Shown: one piece after another, positions 59,994 through 64,000 of the stretch
Position numbering within the stretch: the stretch's first letter is position 1
Layout: each line of letters begins with the position of its first letter
Origin: Alcanivorax sp. 1008
Lineage (GTDB): Bacteria > Pseudomonadota > Gammaproteobacteria > Pseudomonadales > Alcanivoracaceae
Assembly (NCBI RefSeq): GCF_020667895.1
Contig: NZ_JAFMPS010000002.1
Span: forward strand, 263,131-327,130
Length of the DNA stretch: 64,000 bases
Direction: 5' to 3'
Program-made: the position numbers and the translations under genes
The notes under the pieces: model-generated
What the model was told of the DNA's origin: nothing
The model's input: only the letters and a program-made list of their open reading frames with translations
Database searches by the model: none

Positions 59994-60475
59994 CCAAAAA
60001 TCTCCTTCAAGGGCGCCTCATAGCGCTGCTTGATCGAAGCCACAAGTGCTGCCGAATCTTCCACATCCAGTCCGTGCACCAGCAGCGTGCGGCGATCGGC
60101 GCTGATATCCGCTGACACGGTGCCTGGGGTCAGCGACACCACACTGGCCAGTACCGTGATGACAAATTCGTTATCCGTATCCAGAGGCACCTCAACAAAC
60201 GCGGGTCGCAGCTGGCTGGGGGAGCTCAGAATCAGCTTGGCCACGGCCATATTGGCCACCAGAATATCGCGATGCACCATGAGCACGAACATGACCAGTT
60301 TGCCGGGCTTAACAATACGTGGACGACGCAACCAAAAGGGCTCGGTGATAACCGGTATCAGCCAGGCGAAGAACACACCAAGCACCATCTGGCCGGGTGA
60401 AAAGTCATTGGCAAGCAATAGCCATAAACCCCACAGCATCAAGCTCAGCATCGGACTGGGCAACCAGCGCTTCAT
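59987..60475 (-). CDS. mnhE: Mrp/Mnh antiporter subunit E
   Basis: A 162-residue membrane protein. It has N-terminal hydrophobic segments (MLWGLWLLLANDFSPGQMVLGVFFAWLIPVI) and the conserved soluble C-terminal half (SVVSLTPGTVSADISADRRTLLVHGLD), the MrpE signature. The start overlaps the mnhD stop (ATGA). Part of the antiporter complex membrane arm. Confidence 0.93.
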   Translation of the reverse strand: MKRWLPSPMLSLMLWGLWLLLANDFSPGQMVLGVFFAWLIPVITEPFWLRRPRIVKPGKLVMFVLMVHRDILVANMAVAKLILSSPSQLRPAFVEVPLDTDNEFVITVLASVVSLTPGTVSADISADRRTLLVHGLDVEDSAALVASIKQRYEAPLKEIFGC

Positions 60476-61965
60476 GGCATCACCTCTGCGGCGCCGAGCA
60501 CAGCATCTATATAGCCCTGAGCGTTAGCCAGCTGCTCTGCGGTACTGGCAGCGACATTCATCATTGGCGCGGCCAGCACCACCATCGCCACACACAGCAG
60601 CAACAGAAAAGTTAGCGGGGCAGCAGCGGCCAACGGCAGGGTGGCCGGCTTGCCCCCCGCCTGATGGCGCCAGAAAACGGTGGAACCCGCTCGGCTAAAG
60701 GCAATCAACAGCAACAGGCTGGCCAGCAACAAAACGATCCAGAACGCCGCCTCAGGCACGGCCTGCAGTAACACCAACTTGCCGATAAAACCGGACAGTG
60801 GCGGCAAGCCCACCAGCATCACCGCCAGCACCACAAACAGCAGCCCGAGCAAGGGCGATAGGCCGGAGCCTTCCTCAATCTGATCCGCCAGCACACCGCG
60901 ATGGGCGCTGATCAGACCGACCAGCAGGAACAGTGCCGCAGCAGCAAAGGTGGAATGAATCATGTAATAGAACCCGGCCGCCCAGGCCGCCGGAGTCGAA
61001 GCAGTTAACGCCGCCATTAACGTTCCCACGGACACAAGCACCAGCCAGGAGGCCAACACAGCAAGGCGTTGTGCCGACAGCACTCCGAGCGCAGCGAAGG
61101 CGATAGTGGCCAGAGCAAGCCCCCAGAGCCAAGGCGATACCATGCCATGCAATGGACTGTCCTGCAGACCATAGAGCAGCGGCCACATACGCCAGATCGC
61201 GTACAAACCCACCTTGGTCATAATCGCGAACAATGCCGCCACAGGGGCACTGGCTGCTGAGTAGGCGCCAGGCAACCAGAAACTCAGCGGCAATAGCGCT
61301 GCTTTCAGGGCAAACACCACCAGTAGCAGCGCGCCGCTAACCTGCAGGAGCAGCGGTGAGACCAGCTCACCTGCGCAGATCACTCGGCCCACATCCGCCA
61401 TATTCAGGGTGCCGGTCGCGGCATATAACAGCCCAAGACCAAACAGAAACAGACTCGATCCAGCCAGATTAAGAATCACATAATGCAGCCCGGCCTTGGC
61501 ACGTTGCGGTCCCTGACCGTGCATCAGCAGCGCATAGGAGGCGATCAGCAGCACCTCGAAAAAGACGAACAGATTAAACAGGTCGCCGGTCAGGAAAGCG
61601 CCATTAATGCCCAGCAGCTGGAACTGGAACAGGCTATGAAAATTGGCCCCCGGCTGATCGTCGCCACGGCAGGCGTGCAAGTACACCGGCAACGCCAACA
61701 ACGCGGTGATCAGCAGCATCATGGCTGACAACTGGTCGAGCACCAGCACGATGCCAAATGGCGGCTGCCAGTTACCCAAACGGTAAACCGTTATGTCACC
61801 GGCTGCTGCCTGCTGCCAAAGCAAAAATGCGATGGGTAACAACAGCGCCGTAGCAATAAGCCCGGTAGCCCGCCGCAGCCAAAGCCGCTGGCGAACCTCC
61901 AGCAGAATCAGCAGGCCGGCAAACAGCGGCAGCAGCACCGGCGCCATAATCAGATGACTTATCAT
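60472..61965 (-). CDS. mnhD: Mrp/Mnh antiporter subunit D
   Basis: A 497-residue antiporter subunit homologous to NuoN/NuoM proton-pumping subunits of complex I, with about 14 helices. Conserved lysine and glutamate lie in FFEVLLIASYALLMHG (Glu) and SFWLPGAYSAASAPVAALFAIMTKVGLYA (Lys). It translocates protons in exchange for sodium or potassium. Overlaps mnhC and mnhE at both ends. Confidence 0.95.
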   Translation of the reverse strand: MISHLIMAPVLLPLFAGLLILLEVRQRLWLRRATGLIATALLLPIAFLLWQQAAAGDITVYRLGNWQPPFGIVLVLDQLSAMMLLITALLALPVYLHACRGDDQPGANFHSLFQFQLLGINGAFLTGDLFNLFVFFEVLLIASYALLMHGQGPQRAKAGLHYVILNLAGSSLFLFGLGLLYAATGTLNMADVGRVICAGELVSPLLLQVSGALLLVVFALKAALLPLSFWLPGAYSAASAPVAALFAIMTKVGLYAIWRMWPLLYGLQDSPLHGMVSPWLWGLALATIAFAALGVLSAQRLAVLASWLVLVSVGTLMAALTASTPAAWAAGFYYMIHSTFAAAALFLLVGLISAHRGVLADQIEEGSGLSPLLGLLFVVLAVMLVGLPPLSGFIGKLVLLQAVPEAAFWIVLLLASLLLLIAFSRAGSTVFWRHQAGGKPATLPLAAAAPLTFLLLLCVAMVVLAAPMMNVAASTAEQLANAQGYIDAVLGAAEVMP

Positions 61966-62312
61966 CGACGGTCATCTCCATCACTGCCGGGGATCGCTGT
62001 GCCGTCGACGTGATCGTTACCAAACTCGCCCCAGGCCCGCAGCGCCAGCGCCATCAGAAAAGCCGTCATGGCAAAGCCAATAACAATGGCGGTCAACACC
62101 AGCGCCTGGGGAAGCGGGTCCGTGTATTGATCCGTAGCACCAATCACCGCCGGAGCATTCAGAGTCAGCCGGCCCATGGCGAACAGGAACAGGTTCACGG
62201 CGTAACTCAGCAAGGTAAGCCCCACCACCACCGGAAAGGTACGCAGCCGCAGAATCAAATAAATTCCACAGCTGGTCAGAACAGCAATCATGATTGCCAG
62301 CAGGATTTCCAT
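61962..62312 (-). CDS. mnhC: Mrp/Mnh antiporter subunit C
   Basis: A 116-residue membrane protein homologous to NuoK, three helices. LLAIMIAVLTSCGIYLILRLRTFPVVVGLTLLSYAVNLFLFAMG and DPLPQALVLTAIVIGFAMTAFLMAL are typical (abbreviated to their cores, GIYLILRLRTFPVV and DPLPQALVLTAIVIG). The start shares a base with the mnhA stop (TGATG at 62312). Confidence 0.94.
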   Translation of the reverse strand: MEILLAIMIAVLTSCGIYLILRLRTFPVVVGLTLLSYAVNLFLFAMGRLTLNAPAVIGATDQYTDPLPQALVLTAIVIGFAMTAFLMALALRAWGEFGNDHVDGTAIPGSDGDDRR

Positions 62313-64000
62313 CAGTTGCCCTCCTCCTGCTCGACCACACTAAGTTTGCCCAGTCGCGCCAGAATCAGCAGGGTGGCCCCCACTACGGTGATGTAGACCC
62401 CCAGATCAAACAGCATGGCACTGGCCAGCTCGAACTTACCGACGATTGGCCAATAGATATACTCGAATGTGGAGGTCAGGAACGGGTAGCCCAACAGCAA
62501 GCTGGCCAGCCCGGTCAGCCCCGCCAGCAACACCCCGAAGGCCACCAACGGGTGGTAGTTATGTGGCACCCGGGCATGCACCCAATGAACACCACTGGCC
62601 ACATACTGCAGCACCAGAGCGACAGCAGTAATCAGGCCGGCGATAAACCCGCCGCCGGGCATATTATGGCCACGCACCAGAATGTACATGGCCACCAGCA
62701 AAGCAATCGGCAGCACCGCCCGGGAGATCATCTGCAACACCAGCGGCGAGCGATCCTTGGCCCAGGGACGCCCTTCCGGATCATAGATCGGCAGGCACAG
62801 GCCCAGATTTTCCAGCAGCGCATAAATACCCGCAGCGGCAATCGCCAGCACTGTGATTTCTCCCAGCGTGTCGAAGCCTCGGAAATCCACCAAAATGACG
62901 TTAACCACGTTGGCCCCGCCGCCACCGGGAATGCTGTTGTCGATGAAGAACGTAGATATCGTGGCACCCGGGTGGGTCATGGCGAACAGAGCCAACAGGC
63001 CCACACCAACGCCTATGGAAAGTGACAGAAACAGATCGCGGCTGCGGTCCCACCAGGTGGACTCAATGACTCCCCGGCTAGGCAGGAAATACATGGCCAG
63101 CATCAGCAGCAGTACGGTGACCACCTCCACCGATAACTGGGTCAAAGCAAGGTCCGGTGCTGACAGACGCAGGAAGGCCAACGATACGATCAGACCGACC
63201 ACACTGATCATCAGCAACGCAACCAGCCTTTGCCGGCGTAGCACCACGGTGGCCAGCGCCGCCAGCACCGCAACAATGGTTGCCAGAATCGACAAACCGT
63301 CCACCGGAGTAAGTGCATGCTCACCCAGCCAGTCAGGTCTGCTGGCCATGGCGGCAAGCATGATCAAGGCCACGGGCAGCATCAGCCAGGACACATAACG
63401 CTGCAAAGCGCCGTTGTCGATAAACCGGACAAAGCGCCCGGCGACCGCCACCAACGCTTGAACCGCCTGCTCGAAGATGGCCGGCGCATGGGGCCGCGGC
63501 CAGCGCCGCTGCAATGCAAATAGGGGGGCGCGCCAGACATATATGGCGACGCCGCCAGTCAGGGCCAGCAGGCTCATCAGGAACGGCACATTAAGGCCAT
63601 GCCAGATTGCCAGACTATATTCAGGCAGCTCTCCCCCTAGCGTCGCCGTAGCCGCCGCAGCCAAAAGCGGCCCGACCACCACAGCCGGGAACACGCCTAC
63701 CGCCAGACACAGCAATACCAGAACCTCCACCGGCACGCGCATCAAGCGCCTCGGCTCATGGGGTGCATGGGCCACCAGCGCAGCTGGCACTGGACCAAAG
63801 AACACGTCATGGACAAAGCGCAGAGAATAGGCCACCGACAGCATGCCAGCGATGGTGGCCAGCGTCGGCACCAGCCAGTTAAGACTGCCATACAGAGGTG
63901 TATCCGCCGCCTCGGCAAAAAACATCTCCTTGCTTAGAAAGCCATTCAGCAGCGGCACCCCGGCCATGGCCATGGACGCCACGGTGGCCAGTGCCATGGT
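62312..64000 (-). CDS. mnhA: Mrp/Mnh antiporter fused subunits A-B (partial, truncated by window edge)
   Basis: The gene runs off the end of the window, so only the C-terminal 563 codons or so are visible. It begins inside the NuoL-like transport domain (GVPLLNGFLSKEMFFAEA), continues through a MrpA C-terminal domain and ends with a complete MnhB-type domain (LVRGHNMPGGGFIAGLITAVALVLQY, then FLTSTFEYIYWPI). A fused A-B with separate C, D, E, F, G is the six-subunit group 2 Mrp antiporter. It handles Na+ or K+ and pH homeostasis, consistent with a marine or saline habitat. Confidence 0.93.
   Translation of the reverse strand, partial: TMALATVASMAMAGVPLLNGFLSKEMFFAEAADTPLYGSLNWLVPTLATIAGMLSVAYSLRFVHDVFFGPVPAALVAHAPHEPRRLMRVPVEVLVLLCLAVGVFPAVVVGPLLAAAATATLGGELPEYSLAIWHGLNVPFLMSLLALTGGVAIYVWRAPLFALQRRWPRPHAPAIFEQAVQALVAVAGRFVRFIDNGALQRYVSWLMLPVALIMLAAMASRPDWLGEHALTPVDGLSILATIVAVLAALATVVLRRQRLVALLMISVVGLIVSLAFLRLSAPDLALTQLSVEVVTVLLLMLAMYFLPSRGVIESTWWDRSRDLFLSLSIGVGVGLLALFAMTHPGATISTFFIDNSIPGGGGANVVNVILVDFRGFDTLGEITVLAIAAAGIYALLENLGLCLPIYDPEGRPWAKDRSPLVLQMISRAVLPIALLVAMYILVRGHNMPGGGFIAGLITAVALVLQYVASGVHWVHARVPHNYHPLVAFGVLLAGLTGLASLLLGYPFLTSTFEYIYWPIVGKFELASAMLFDLGVYITVVGATLLILARLGKLSVVEQEEGN

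Noticed and set aside
1-64000. CRISPR arrays, insertion sequences, prophage or integrase genes
   Set aside because: No regular direct repeat arrays, transposase motifs or attachment-type repeats were found; gene order and codon use look uniform.

Overview
The window reads as one continuous, gene-dense stretch of gammaproteobacterial chromosome. Gene order is what identifies it. The runs ilvE-glnE, HAD phosphatase-rppH-ptsP, TSUP-lgt-thyA-folA and dsbA-cytochrome c4-cytochrome c5-engB all match pseudomonad-type arrangements as I recall them. The accessory genes (flavin monooxygenase operon, tandem photolyase/cryptochrome, six-subunit Mrp antiporter, FadL/TraF-like outer-membrane protein) suggest a marine, oxygen- and light-exposed relative such as an Alcanivorax-type organism; that placement is inference. 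I see no insertion sequence, prophage, integrase or CRISPR array, and no gene-free stretch longer than about 200 bases.

Layout. 58-8030 (minus): a coupled operon with an orphan GspE/PilB-type ATPase, QmcA and NfeD membrane-quality proteins, GlnE, IlvE and a glycosyltransferase. 8176-12149 (plus): phosphate transporter Pit with its DUF47 partner, then small envelope proteins. 12200-13881 (minus): a degenerate imelysin-like lipoprotein and a HAD phosphatase. 14033-16817: rppH-ptsP. 16873-20167 (minus): a SHOCT lipoprotein, an SLC13 permease and an NRDE protein. 20254-23178: TSUP-lgt-thyA-folA, all start/stop coupled. 23181-24907: a lipoprotein gene behind a strong candidate Pho box. 24946-28499: LysR divergent from azoR-quinone reductase-pirin. 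28573-30700: a sulfotransferase and a divergent NAD/SAF-domain oxidoreductase. 30718-36481: a five-gene overlapping operon (flavin monooxygenase, BASS-type symporter, epimerase, SDR, TSUP permease) facing an AraC regulator. 36540-41087: metY, an AraC regulator, and ahpC-ahpF behind an OxyR-like promoter.

41144-46003: Mpo1-like protein, enoyl-CoA hydratase, a TraF/FadL-like outer-membrane protein with a lipoprotein partner, a CBS protein and Dps. 46202-46292: tRNA-Ser(CGA). 46308-49341 (minus): a three-gene photolyase operon led by a 46-residue DUF2256 zinc-finger gene. 49480-51427: hemolysin III-like protein and a BigR/SqrR-type regulator with two YeeE/YedE sulfur transporters. 51484-54264: glutathione peroxidase, paired CrcB fluoride channels and a dNTPase. 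54265-58412 (minus): GGCT, AraC, EEP, DsbA and two cytochromes c. 58564-59214: engB. 59213-59384 (minus): a candidate small RNA with a sigma-E/AlgU-like promoter, in the position where Spot 42 (enterics) and ErsA (Pseudomonas) lie next to engB. 59383-64000 (minus): Mrp antiporter genes G-F-E-D-C-A, the last cut by the window edge.

The main themes are redox and light stress defence (AhpCF, Dps, GPx, AzoR, quinone reductase, photolyases), phosphate and sulfur handling, envelope maintenance and cation homeostasis. The most notable observations are the sRNA candidate next to engB, the Pho box at 23181-23220, the monooxygenase operon, the DUF2256-cryptochrome-photolyase operon, and a one-base frameshift that hides a repeated C-terminal peptide in the lipoprotein at 43981.
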